Source: Phyllostachys edulis (lineage: Eukaryota; Streptophyta; Magnoliopsida; Poales; Poaceae). Taken from it: 64,000 nucleotides of DNA. The notes beneath the pieces were generated by a model. That model saw only the letters and a list, made by a program, of their open reading frames with translations, searched no databases and was not told the DNA's origin. Positions within the stretch are counted from its first letter, which is position 1. Each line of letters begins with the position of its first letter. Both the position numbers and the translations under genes were made by a program. Below are positions 1 to 9,368 of the stretch, in pieces. The stretch spans positions 36,428,820 through 36,492,819 of the forward strand of contig CM070568.1 of assembly GCA_036346405.1 (NCBI GenBank), written 5' to 3'.

Positions 1-690
1 GAGGTAAACCGATAGATTTAAAACTTTATAGATCCATGATTTGTAGTTTGCTTCTTATCGCATCTAGGCCCGATATCATGTATAGTATTTGCATCTATGC
101 GAGGTTTCAAGCATCACTAAAAGAGTGACATTTGGTGGCCGTGAAAAGAATTCTTACATACTTAAAGGATTCCTCTAGCATTGGCTTATGGTATCCCAAA
201 AGTGCAAATTTTAATTTAATTAGATATTCGGATTCCAATTGTGCGGTTTGAAAAGTGGATAGAAAAAGCACCTCAGGTAGTTGTCAATTTTTAGAAAGAT
301 CTTTAGTATCATGGTCATCCAAGAAACAAAATTCTGTAGCCCTATCCACAGCCGAAGCAGAATATGTTTCCGCGGGTAGTTGTTGTGCTCAATTCCTATG
401 GATGAGGCAAACATTGATGAATTATAGAATTAAATTTGATAATATGCCTCTTTTATGTTAAAATGATAGTGTCGTGAAGATTGCAAATAATCCGGTCTAA
501 CACTCAAGAACCAAGCCTATAGATATCCGTCACCATTTCTTGAGAGATCATGTAGGCAAAGGAGATATCAAAATTAGCCATATAAGAACCGATGACCAAT
601 TAGTCAATATCTTCACCAAACCATTAGATAAAAGTCGCTTTTGCAAGTTGAGGAATGAGTTAAATGTCATAGATCATTCTAATATTGCTT
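1..690 (+). pseudogene. Ty1/copia polyprotein, 3' end (RNase H), decayed
   Basis: Translation shows the C-terminal part of a copia polyprotein. The connection domain is followed by an RNase H segment with the typical 'DRKSTSG' and 'STAEAEY' motifs (about 255-365), and then by the family's C-terminal stretch with 'HHFLRDH' (about 530-550). Stops at about 249, 460 and 500 and local frame changes break the reading frame, so it cannot be functional. The element enters from outside the window. Its first ~47 bases match the last ~47 bases of the window, where a SIRE-like copia element leaves, so both edges cut related elements at the same codons. The SIRE-like assignment rests on that similarity. 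Confidence 0.85.
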
Positions 691-1040
691 GAAACTCATG
701 TCTCATGGAAATTGCTCTCATTTGGCTTTCTTGATGTATTTATGAAAATAATTTCAAAATCTTTCTTAAAATCTCTATTTTGATTAAAAAAACTATATTC
801 ATTAGAGTTTATATTATATATCTTATGCATAATGGTCCTAAAATTATTTATTCGAGTGATTGAATCAAGGATCTTTTGTATTCAAGTTTAGCTCCTGCTT
901 TTTTAGGTAAAAACGGTAATACCGCATTTTAACGCCGGTACTACCGCTGCCCGGTAATACCGCACTTCAATGGCGGTAATACCGCATATGACTAGCAGTT
1001 TCTCAGCGGTTACAGCCAAAGCTTTAAAACTTTGGCCCTC
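691..1040 (+). other. AT-rich 3' region of the copia element with GGTAATACCGC palindromes
   Basis: No gene is seen here. This is AT-rich sequence downstream of the copia coding end. At about 911-990 it carries several copies of a GGTAATACCGC / GCGGTAATACC-type palindrome. The same kind of motif (GGTACTACCG / CGGTAGTACC) is tandemly arrayed in the SIRE-like LTR at 52948-53445, so this is probably LTR-related sequence. No clear LTR start or polypurine tract could be placed. Confidence 0.5.
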
Positions 1041-1508
1041 CTCTCTCCTGCAGTATAACCGCTCCCTCTTTTTCTAGAACCTTTTGGCGGAGTGTAGGTT
1101 CTCTCGTCGAGTCTGGCAATCTGTGGCATACTAGGTGGGATGTGCGCTGCTTAGGCCATCCTATTGGCCAGTCAGTCGTGGCATCGAGGAATGGTAGAGG
1201 ACAATTTGCCACACTGGCCATCTTCCGAGGAGGGCAACGGCCTCGGTGGTCATCTTAATCACTTGGGAGAACTGGAAAGAGCGCAATACCAGAACTTTCA
1301 ACCGTAGATTCTCCTCGCCCATGGAGCTGATCTTTAAGATCAAGGAAGAAGGAAGAGCTTGGACCCTGACAGGGGGAAATGTTTGGAGCAATTAATACCC
1401 GTGTAATTAGCATTTAGATTGTTCAATTGGGTTTCGGCCCTCGAAAACTTGTTTCTTGATCTGCTCTATTAATTTAAAAGGCAGCCCTCCTGCCGGTTTA
1501 AAAAAAAA
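1041..1508 (+). mobile_element. 5'-truncated LINE (non-LTR retrotransposon), 3' end with poly(A)
   Basis: The segment at about 1225-1394 reads as the C-terminal tail of plant LINE ORF2. It contains the 'WENWKERN.R.F' and 'KIKEEGRAW' motifs, common after the zf-RVT domain, and ends at a TAA. A pyrimidine-rich 3' UTR follows, with the 'GGCAGCCCTCCTGCCGG' stem typical of plant LINE tails, then an A-tract at 1500-1508. Only the last few hundred bases are present, as expected from incomplete target-primed reverse transcription. The left boundary is approximate and no target-site duplication was identified. Confidence 0.72.
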
Positions 1509-1524
1509 GTGCATCTTAACTTTC

Positions 1525-2480
1525 AAACTGTTCCGGAAAGAGCAAGGGACTCAAGTTTTTGTTTGAATCCATCCATGTTTCATTTTGTAATCTGATAGAA
1601 ACGAGGCTTCTGTCAATGTCACAAGCATAGAAATTAGGCTCTTGCTTTTGTTGCTTTTCTCCTGATTTCTGATTTCTGAAAGAGCACATCTAACTTTGAC
1701 AAAACGCATCCAAACCTTTTTTATTCTTTTTGCCCACAGATGTACAAGAAGACGTGGAAGCAACATTCAAATTGAAAGTAACCATCTTTCTGTTTGAATT
1801 GGAAACTACACCCTAAATTCTGATATTGATTCCGTGAAGAGCAAGCAACTATTTTTAAATCAATCTATGTTTGATTTGCGTTGTGATAGAAACGAGGATC
1901 TTATCACAAGAATTCAAATTTGGACTCTTGCTTTTGTTGCTTCCTCAACGTGATCTCTGGTAAAGTACACCCAGCTTTGGACAAAATCTGTCCAAACTTG
2001 GACCATCTGCAAAACATTTTTTTGAATATTTTGTCCATAGCTGTGTAGAAGCCGTGGAAACAACGTCGTTCGAATTGACAGCAACCATATTTATGTTTGC
2101 TTGCTTTTTAATCCAATCATGTTCCGTAAAGAACAAGGAACTCACTATTGTTCTAGTTATTCTGAACCAACCTACGTTCGAAAACTAATCAGGTAGAAAT
2201 GAGGCTCCTATCACAAGAATGGGATTTTAGGCTCTTGCTTTTGTTATTTCCACACAATGATTTATGGAAAAGCACAGCCAACTTTGAAAAAAATCCGCCC
2301 TAATTTGGATCATTAGCAATATTTTTTAAAATTTTCTGTTCATAGTTATACAGGAAGGTCTGGAAACAAACTTAAAACTGAAAGCAGCCTTCTTTCTGTT
2401 TCTTTGTGTTTGAGTAAAACCATGCAGAGTACATCATGAATTCTTACTTGTTCTGTGAAGAGCAAGGAGTGCACCATTGC
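1525..2480. repeat. Degenerate ~300-bp tandem repeat, about 3.2 copies
   Basis: A unit starting TTCCG(T/G)(G/A)AAGAGCAAGG recurs at 1531, 1830, 2122 and 2451, giving spacings of about 299, 292 and 329 bases. A second landmark, CTCTTGCTTTTGTT, recurs in phase near 1635, 1924 and 2232, and 'GATAGAAACGAGG'-like blocks recur with it. The fourth copy is partial. There is no coding frame across copies. The array lies directly upstream of the metallothionein gene; whether it affects that gene is unknown. Confidence 0.75.
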
Positions 2481-3115
2481 TCAACAGCGAAACCAATAAT
2501 TTCATTGTAGTTAGCATAATGCAATAAAGAAGTTTCTAGATAGAAGTTGTTTCCTTTCTTTAGAATGTCTATCTGGTTTGAGCTTTGCAAATAGTCCATG
2601 GCTACTTAATTCCTTTTGGAGAATACAATCTGGCAGCCAAGAAATAATTGATCCTGAATGCGTTCCAACTGATGATGTAGGAATACATTGTTCCACCAAG
2701 ACCAGTCCAAACTACTACGTATATTTTTTGAATCAATTTAACACTATTAGCAAGTGTAGATTTCTGTTTGTGAAATTAAGAAGTATCACACATGTTTTTC
2801 CTCTAGAATAATCTGTACCAAAAGTACCTTGAGACAGTGGAAGAAAGAAATCCCATTTCATGCCGGTTAGCGATTAGTAATAAGTTCTTGTCAAATAAAA
2901 AAAATGAGGTATTAACAGGTCTTAGACATTGGTGCAAGGAAAGAGAAGTCATGAATCATGATACTACATTAATATTTGTTGCAGAATTATCATTTTCAGC
3001 CCTGAGGTTGCAAGAAAACAAATTAATTTAATGATATCTTGAAAAAATTCTGACCACTCCATAGGATCATGGCATGTTTTAGTAACGGTTGACATTTGCT
3101 CTCACTTATCTCCTG
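2481..3115 (+). other. AT-rich upstream region of the metallothionein gene
   Basis: This is non-coding sequence between the tandem repeat and the TATA box. No transposon termini or conserved domains are visible. By position it should contain the proximal promoter, but no metal-response or other cis-element is clear enough to name. Confidence 0.4.
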
Positions 3116-3121
3116 TGTCCC

Positions 3122-3129
3122 TATAAATA
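3122..3129 (+). promoter_or_regulatory. TATA box of the metallothionein gene
   Basis: TATAAATA stands in a CTATAAATAGGGGC context about 100 bases before the start codon. That leaves a 5' leader of roughly 70 bases, normal for plant metallothioneins. Confidence 0.75.
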
Positions 3130-3228
3130 GGGGCATGGGTGTCGATCAAATGCATTGCGCTCATCTCAGGCTTTTCTTTCTCTTTGCGTTACAGTTCTTG
3201 AGGTTTCAGATTACAACAGACCAAGAAG

Positions 3229-3922
3229 ATGTCTTGCTGCGGAGGAAGCTGCGACTGCGGCGCGAGCTGCACGTGCGGCAATGGTTGGGGGTACGTTGGC
3301 AGAATTGCAGCTGCTATTTTGATTCAATTTTTTTTATCATGCATGTCATATGAAGCTAATAAATATGTTCAATGTTGTTTCTAGTGAGATGTTTTATTCA
3401 GAGGTAGCACCCAATTTTTCCAATATGCCTAGTTTGCTGTATAAACTAACAATCATGTTCAGATGCAGTCCTAGTGTGGTGTGAACCGGGTGAAAGAAAA
3501 TTCATCTCTTTTAGTGATATCCTCACTTATCAATTAGCCCATAAACTCTGTAAAATAAAACATCTGTATTTACTCGCCTCAATTATTGGCCTAATAGCCT
3601 ATTAGGTACTGAGACGTTTTCTTCTTCTTTTACCGGTTGCAGAAACATGTACCCTGACCTGGCAGAGAAGATCACAACCACCTCGGCAACCATGGTCCTC
3701 GGTGTCGCACCTGCGAAGGAGTATAATTTCTCACCATGATCTATATGCACAGAACATTTCAAAGAATCTTCAAATTTCGGCCAAATGCCATGTTCCTTAT
3801 CAAAACTATTTTACTTGTTTTGCAGGGACTTTGTTGGGTTTGAGAAGGCTACTGAGTCTGGTGAGGCTGCCCATGGCTGCAGCTGTGGCTCCGGCTGCAA
3901 GTGCAACCCCTGCAACTGCTAA
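3229..3922 (+). CDS. Plant metallothionein, three exons (type 1/type 2 intermediate)
   Basis: The exons are 3229-3290, 3643-3720 and 3826-3922. Intron 1 (3291-3642) is GT...TTGCAG and intron 2 (3721-3825) is GT...TTGCAG; the joined frame encodes 78 residues and ends at TAA 3920-3922. Plant metallothioneins are small cytosolic proteins that bind Cu, Zn and Cd through cysteine thiolates and take part in metal homeostasis and redox buffering. Cysteines are at 3, 4, 8, 10, 14 and 16 (N-terminal cluster) and 65, 67, 71, 73, 76 and 78 (C-terminal CxC cluster), separated by a long cysteine-free spacer with 'MYPDL' and 'VLGVAP'. The N-terminal CCGG start is type 2-like. The C-terminal CSCGSGCKCNPCNC is like cereal type 1. 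Residue 20 is Trp (codon TGG, 3286-3288), where type 2 proteins have Cys, and the next expected Cys is also missing. This is the only intact host gene in the window. Confidence 0.9.
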
Positions 3923-4262
3923 GGAGAAGGTCATCTACAAGCATGCATCAGCATGCCTACATGTATAAGTAAATAAGAACCCATTTGGTGCAATGGCTCC
4001 AGTGTGTGAGTCTGCTCTTGTGCTACTGTACTAAAGTGGTCTGAAACTTGGGAGGTGTCTCTGTGTGCTCTGATTAGAATCTTAGAGGCCATCATGGTCT
4101 TGTGATTGGAGAACCTGAGGTTTTCAGGCTGTAATATGTGTCGGTGTGCCTGTGTTTGGTGGTGAAATATAATACGGTTTACTTCTGTGTGTTTATGTCT
4201 TGTTTCACCTTCCTTCACTGATACAATGGCGTTGTTGCTACTTAAAACTTAACAATAAAATA
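3923..4262 (+). terminator. 3' UTR and putative polyadenylation region of the metallothionein gene
   Basis: A TG-rich stretch with TGTAATATGTG (about 4131) and ATATAATA (about 4167), followed by AATAAAA at about 4254, resembles a plant far-upstream/near-upstream element arrangement. The cleavage site cannot be fixed without transcript data. Confidence 0.5.
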
Positions 4263-4345
4263 GACTAATGACACGATTGTTGAAGGCAGTTTACGAGTTT
4301 AAACAAAAGAGTTTGCAGCATAACTGTCGGGATCCGGATTTACCG

Positions 4346-5154
4346 TTTGAAATCCTCTCTGTATATCAGCACTAGTCACTGGATCAGTAGCTAGTGTACA
4401 CAGATACATCATTAAATATCAAACACATATCTCGAAAATGTAAAATTGTTGCAATATACTAAAAAATACGTAAATAGACCGTACGATCATTTGACTTACA
4501 TATGGACCGATCAAGCCAAATACCTTAAATATTTGTAGTGGAAACAGAATCACTAACACAACAGTTGAGGCCCTCGGGATATGCCTACAGACGATCGACC
4601 ATGGCTCACAACCTAGTTCTTGGCCTCCTCAATTTTCAGTCGTGTCAAAGGCGATGAAGCATCCACATAACCTTCTGTAACACCCTAGCTATGCGGAAGC
4701 CAAGATGCTACCTAAAAGACTATCATACAACAACAATACGAAATAATTTCAACCAATTTTTCAAGCAATAATACTTTAACCAAATAGAACTAAGACTTTT
4801 CTCTAAAATTCGGCAGAACCTCCTTTGAAATCCTCTCTGTATATCAGCACTAGTCACTGGATCAGTAGCTAGTGTACACAGATACATCATTAAATATCAA
4901 GCACATATCTCGAAAATGTAAAATTGTTGCAATATACTAAAAAATACGTAAATAGACCGTACGATCATTTGACTTACATATGGGCCGATCAAGCCAAATA
5001 CCTTAAATATTTGTAGCGGAAACAGAATCACTAATACAACAGTTGAGACCCTCGGGATATGCCTACAGACGATCGACCATGGCTCATGACCTAGTTCTTG
5101 GCCTCCTCAATTTTCAATCGTGTCAAAGGCGATGAAGCGTCCACATAACCTTCT
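4346..5154. repeat. 331-bp direct duplication inside the LTR fragment
   Basis: 4346-4676 and 4824-5154 are about 97% identical; I count about nine differences, all transitions. The intervening 4676-4823 starts TGTAACACCCTAGC and ends CGGCAGAACCTCC. That is the same start block as the LTR at 44277, so the second copy carries a true LTR start while the first is preceded by TGTCGGGATCC. This looks like recombination between two related LTRs rather than slippage. Confidence 0.85.
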
Positions 5155-5514
5155 TTTTCTTTCACTTACTGAATGATAATATTGAGCGAGTGTGAGTACA
5201 CAGCCGTATTCCGCGAGCCAATACACATAATGCAATTATAATATATGCAAGGCTGGTCAAAGGATAGGCTTGAGGTTCTTTTGTTTGCATAAAACCACAA
5301 TTGGAATAGATTAAGTAGTAAACAATTCCTAAGACCTATCATTTTGACTAAACCAGTTTTAATGGAATGGAGTAGTGTTGTAAAATACTATTGAATGTTT
5401 CATCCACTTGCTAGCGGAGAATGGTTCCTGAAGGTTCCAACCACCCATAAGTAGATAATGGTTCCTTCCACCTCATGCTATATCATTTCTACAGTAACCT
5501 CCAACCTACAAGTC

Positions 5515-5613
5515 AAGGGTTGCATTCACTCGACAATTCAAGGCTGCATCCACTCGACAATTCCAAGGCTGCATCCACCAGACAATTCAGGGTTGCATCC
5601 ACCTGACAATTCC
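5515..5613. repeat. ~25-bp minisatellite, 4 copies
   Basis: The unit GGCTGCATCCACTCGACAAT, with variants, is repeated four times head to tail inside the LTR fragment. Confidence 0.85.
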
Positions 5614-5680
5614 ATCCCACCCACAAATGTTTTTTTTATATAAAACAAAGATTGGCCAAGCAAGTTCCTGCGTATCACCC

Positions 5681-5750
5681 ATGACCGTGGGAACGACTAT
5701 CTGTACAGTTTTACACTCTGCAGATCAGGTTGCACATCTTTACCCACATG
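5681..5750 (-). repeat. Conserved LTR module, copy A (decayed)
   Basis: This contains ATGACCGTGGGAACG, then TTTTACACTCTGCAGA and TTTACCCACATG in the same order and spacing as the five other copies. The central palindrome has eroded to CGACTATCTGTACAG. Confidence 0.7.
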
Positions 5751-5959
5751 ATACAATCAACTTAGACTATCAACACACAGCCTTAGGTGTGCGACGAAGA
5801 AGATTATAACATGGTCTTTACAATGTCTTATCTCAGTATCAACCCACCCATATAGGACAATTCCGTCAACACTGGGACAATGTCCTCGTAAGGCCACCCC
5901 CAGAATGACCCTCGTGTTCCTGAGAATCATTTTCAATGAAGGGCCTAAAGTTGTGAGAC

Positions 5960-6165
5960 AATTCCCTGGACCTCCCGCCAAACCGACCAGTGCTGTGGGA
6001 TTGGTGTCTTACCGAGTGGCCTCTTTCGCCACTCGTCTCATCCAAGTCCCTGGACCTCCCGCTAGACTAACTTGTGTATCCCGAGTCCCTGGACCTCCTG
6101 CTAGACCAGCTCACACACGATACCCTAAGTCCCTGGACCTCCCGCCAGACCGACTCACACACAGT
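5960..6165. repeat. Interspersed GTCCCTGGACCTCCCGC repeat, 4 copies
   Basis: The block CCCTGGACCTCCCGCCAGAC, with small changes, occurs at about 5963, 6049, 6085 and 6130. The last three copies are spaced about 36-45 bases apart. It forms part of an open frame, but this is repeat-driven and not evidence of a gene. Confidence 0.75.
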
Positions 6166-7242
6166 GTTATATGTTGCACTTACTGCAAGAAGGTACCAAG
6201 ATTTAACAAATTATTTGGCCAAGCCGACAGTATTATAGGCATGTGGTTGCACTGTAGTACCCGAGAGGTCATCACAAGATTCGGTCCTTAATTGACCTGG
6301 GTGGAATTACCACATTACTAGCTCTCGTGCTACCTCTGCACCCATCCCACTTACCATCCGCCCAAGTCTAAAACAATGTTTGAGTTTTTGTTTGGAAAAT
6401 ACTTGCCAAGTTCAACATACCAGTCATTTACCTCCAATGGCTACCTAAACCAAGTTTCGATGTTTGAATAATGTCAAGACAAATTAATGCCAACATCTAA
6501 ATATATCTAAGCAAGGATAAAAATGACACTTAGATACAGACTTAGTGGCTAATCACGTTTACCAATATTTCTAGAGCAACAAAGGCTCATATCCAAGACC
6601 AAGGAATGGAATTCAATAGCTCACTTAACATTGAGGCATTAACAACAGGCTACGACAACATAATTGTAATCAAAGTATAGCATGCAATTTAATAATTTAA
6701 AATAATATAATTGGCATTCAGAAGTAGGTGCAATATGATCAAAGTGTTGACTCGCCTTGCTCAATGTTTTGATAACTCTGGTCTTGTTCTTGCACTTGCT
6801 TGGACTGCTGCTCCTTCAGGACTTCAAATTCTAATTATGCGAAATACGATCGAATCCCAGAACGCCTGAATACAACCAAATGAAACCCAAATAAATTCAA
6901 AGGCATTCAAAAAGACCCAAAAGAATTCAGACAAACTCAAATAAATCCCATTATTCATACATTTGGTATAAGAGTGTAGATTGGGATGTTAGATGTATTT
7001 AGGACCAGAAATTATTGGATTCGGAGTTAGGGTGAGGAAGATCGGGCTCTCAGAGTTAGATTAGAGGAGGCCGGGCCTTCAGAAGATGTAGCGGAGAAGG
7101 AGAAATAAGAAGGAAAAAGGAATATTCATAGGAATATCCTTGATTATTTAATTGGGTACATTAGGCTGACCGATGGATATTATTGCCTTTACTTTATTCC
7201 CGGTTATTTTACGATGGATAGTGACTTGCACTGAAGGAGTAA

Positions 7243-7575
7243 GCCACCGAGTTCCAATTTTTCTTCACAATATGTCATCGTCGTCACTTCTCCATCCAAG
7301 CTCCTCCGTTAAGCCCTGAGAAAAGACTGTTTTGACCTTGGGTGTCACATTTGACTCCATGCCCATTGTTTTTTGTTTACTACAAATTATTCCAGTCCAA
7401 AGTCTACAAGTGAATTGGATGCTACTACCACTCGGTAGCAATTTAAAACACATTAGAAGCAATAAAATGTGACAACTAAGGGCAAAACGGTCTTTTCTTA
7501 GGGCTTAACGAAGGGGCTTGGACAGAGAAGTGATGACGATGACATATTGTGAAGAAACTTTGGAATTCGATGGCA
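7243..7575. mobile_element. Foldback MITE-like element with ~95-bp inverted arms
   Basis: The left arm (about 7243-7338) and right arm (about 7480-7575) are reverse complements apart from scattered substitutions. Both contain TTCTTCACAATATGTCATCG and CGTTAAGCCCT blocks. A ~140-base spacer separates them. Shorter extra copies of the 'CACAATATG.CATCGAAT' motif continue to about 7630. There is no coding capacity. The superfamily was not determined because the true termini and TSD are not clear. Confidence 0.7.
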
Positions 7576-7644
7576 TATTGTGAAGGAGTTATTCGATAGC
7601 ACATCGTGGAAAAGAGAGTTATTCAATGGCATATGCCGCATATC

Positions 7645-7910
7645 CAAGGGCGGACCTAAAACAAAAATTGAGTAGGGACATTATCTTTGTAAATGGAAGA
7701 AGGGCAATGCCGGTTGCAAGGTTAAGTATTTACAATAATGGAAGGAAATTATTGTGAGAGTACATGCAATTTTAAAATTTTAAGTGGGGGCATCTCTAGA
7801 TTTACAACAATGGAATGTCTCCATGCGATACCTAGAGGCATATATGCAATTTCAAGTTCTGAGTGGGGGCATGTGCCCCACACCTCTCCATGCATGTAGG
7901 TCCACCCGTG
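7645..7910. mobile_element. Small non-autonomous hAT-like element
   Basis: The left end CAAGGGCGGACCTA and the inverted right end CACGGGTGGACCTA match at 12 of 14 positions. They resemble the Tip100-type hAT ends of the larger elements at 27991 and 50573. The interior has an internal duplication ending in 'AGTGGGGGCAT' (about 7783 and 7862). An 8-bp TSD is not preserved convincingly, so the class is tentative. Confidence 0.5.
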
Positions 7911-8083
7911 CTGCTAGGACCACGTTGTAGCATGTAGTAGGTCTAGCCTTTATGGACGATACTATTAGTGAAGGGGCTTCCAATCCCCTTGATTTGCCCA
8001 TCCACCATGTGGATTTCAACCAATCCTAACCGTTGCCTCTTTCAAACGGACTAGATCAAGCCATGTTGACCCTTCTTCCTCAC
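7911..8083. other. Unassigned flank of the minus-strand copia element
   Basis: Nothing recognisable is seen. The last bases, CTCAC at 8079-8083, would be the target site of the copia element, but its other end is lost and this cannot be tested. Confidence 0.4.
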
Positions 8084-8222
8084 TGTTATGAATATTGTGT
8101 GTATATTCATGAGGCCCAATGGGTAATATATACATATTTGAGTACACGGGGGATATGTCATATATAGATAAGAAAATACAAAAGGCATATAAGGAAATAC
8201 AAAGGAATTCATATTCTAACCA
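8084..8222 (-). repeat. 3' LTR (139 bp) of the minus-strand Ty1/copia element
   Basis: The plus-strand sequence begins TGTTATGAATATT and ends ATATTCTAACCA, giving TG...CA termini with short inverted repeats. It is followed at once by CCCCCCCCTCAACC, which read on the minus strand is a polypurine tract. Such short LTRs are normal for the Ale/Retrofit side of plant copia elements. Confidence 0.75.
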
Positions 8223-8236
8223 CCCCCCCCTCAACC
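8223..8236 (-). promoter_or_regulatory. Polypurine tract of the minus-strand copia element
   Basis: On the minus strand this is GGTTGAGGGGGGGG, abutting the 3' LTR. It is the expected primer for plus-strand DNA synthesis. Confidence 0.75.
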
Positions 8237-8907
8237 TCATGGTGGATCACACACACTGAGTTTGGAGAGAAAATACAAATGTTGTACTTTAGTTTGTGGC
8301 TTCGTGAAGAAGTCAGCAATCTGTAACTCTGAGGGCACAAACTGTAAAACAAGTATTCCTTCCTGTACCTGTGAGCGAGTGTATGAAGCATCCACAACAA
8401 TGTGCTTGGTGAGCTCATTCTTCACTGGGTCATGAGCAATACTGATAGCACCTGTATTGTTAGACAAAAGAGTCATAGGTCCCATCATAGGCACTCCAAA
8501 ACCTGCAAGTAACTACCTCAGCCAAGTAACCTCTGTTGTCACTGCTGCCATAGCTCTCAACTCAGCATCTGCACTTGAGCGGGAAACTGCAGTCTGCTTC
8601 TTTGTCTTTTAGGCAATCAGGGAGGAGCCAAGAAAAACACAGTAAGCATAAAGGGAACGACGATCAGAAGGATCACTAGCCCAGGTCGCATCGGAGTACG
8701 CCTGAGGCTGTATTGAGGTGGAGCTAGGGAAAAACAAACGACGAGAGATAGTCCCACGCAAGTAGTGAAGAACACGAAGAAGGTGACTATAGTGAAGATG
8801 GGTAGGACTAGCAATGAACTGACTCAAGATATGAACAACATAAGCAATATCAGAACGAGTGCTCACACAGTACACCAAACTCCCAACAAGATGGTGATAT
8901 CGAGTAG
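8237..8907 (-). pseudogene. Ty1/copia polyprotein piece 4: end of RT and RNase H
   Basis: The minus strand gives a copia RT/RNase H junction with 'YHHLVGSLVY', 'RSDIAYVVHILSQF', 'HYLRGT', 'AYSDATWASDPSDRRS' and, after a frame break near 8610, 'SADAELRA' and the C-terminal 'FVPSELQIADFFTKP'. At 8907 the frame stops exactly at the LTR of the gypsy insertion and resumes at 22465, with AGTAG duplicated. The stop near 8610 and frame changes make it non-functional. Confidence 0.9.
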
Positions 8908-9326
8908 TGTTGGAAGAATAGTTCATCCCACCTGCATGCGGGGCCCGCCTTGCAGGAGACGCGTGTACAGACCCACGAAATATTGCTATACTCATGAAAG
9001 ACTGTAATGCCCCTCGCTTGTATCCATAGAGTAGTCAACCCCAAAGGGTATTTTGGTCATTTGTACAAGCTGAGGAGCCTATAAATACCTCATGTATCTC
9101 TCCCTTCAAGGGGGGAGGATTCTTGAGCAATACATACAAGCAAGTCACCAGGTGAGCCTTCGGGAGGGATCCTCGAACCCCCGTAGGCCGCCGACAGGAG
9201 TAGGGCGGTCCTCTCGGACCCCCGAACCTGTATAAATCCTCGTGTTACGTTCGCTCTCATGGACGAAGGCCCGTAGCACGGCCATCGTCCGCCCTATTAC
9301 TCGTGTTCGGTTTTACACCATCAACA
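8908..9326 (+). repeat. 5' LTR of the gypsy element
   Basis: This begins TGTTGGAAGAATAG and ends CACCATCAACA, 419 bp. It contains a TATA box at 9080-9087 and a second TATAAAT at 9231. Confidence 0.95.
9080..9087 (+). promoter_or_regulatory. LTR promoter TATA box
   Basis: TATAAATA lies in a GGAGCCTATAAATACC context inside the 5' LTR. It is the likely origin of the genomic transcript. Confidence 0.65.
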
Positions 9327-9345
9327 TTGGCGCCGACCGTGGGGA
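9327..9345 (+). promoter_or_regulatory. Primer-binding site of the gypsy element
   Basis: TTGGCGCCGACCGTGGGG follows the LTR end directly. TGGCGCC is the complement of a tRNA 3' terminus, as in many plant gypsy elements. The tRNA was not identified. Confidence 0.75.
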
Positions 9346-9368
9346 CCGTAGCTAATCAACAGAAGGCT

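Larger units (their letters stand above)
4325..7210 (-). mobile_element. Old long-LTR (gypsy-type) fragment, minus orientation
   Basis: The left end TGTCGGGATCC resembles the terminal inverted form of the long LTRs found elsewhere here (one ends GGGTCCGACA). The body follows the LTR at 24444 closely: blocks such as CGACCTAGTTCTTGGCC-type sequence, 'GAGTACACA', 'ACATAATGCAATTAT', the conserved module at 5681-5750, 'ATGATCAAAGT.TTGACTCGCC' and 'GATCGGGCTCTC'. Orientation is inferred from that match. No gag or pol is present. The right boundary is not recognisable and the copy is probably truncated near the inverted-repeat element at 7243. 6166-7210 holds only AT-rich LTR sequence. Confidence 0.65.

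Noticed and set aside
3096..3353. Single-exon frame across metallothionein exon 1
   Set aside because: It is out of frame with the cysteine-rich coding sequence and runs into intron 1.
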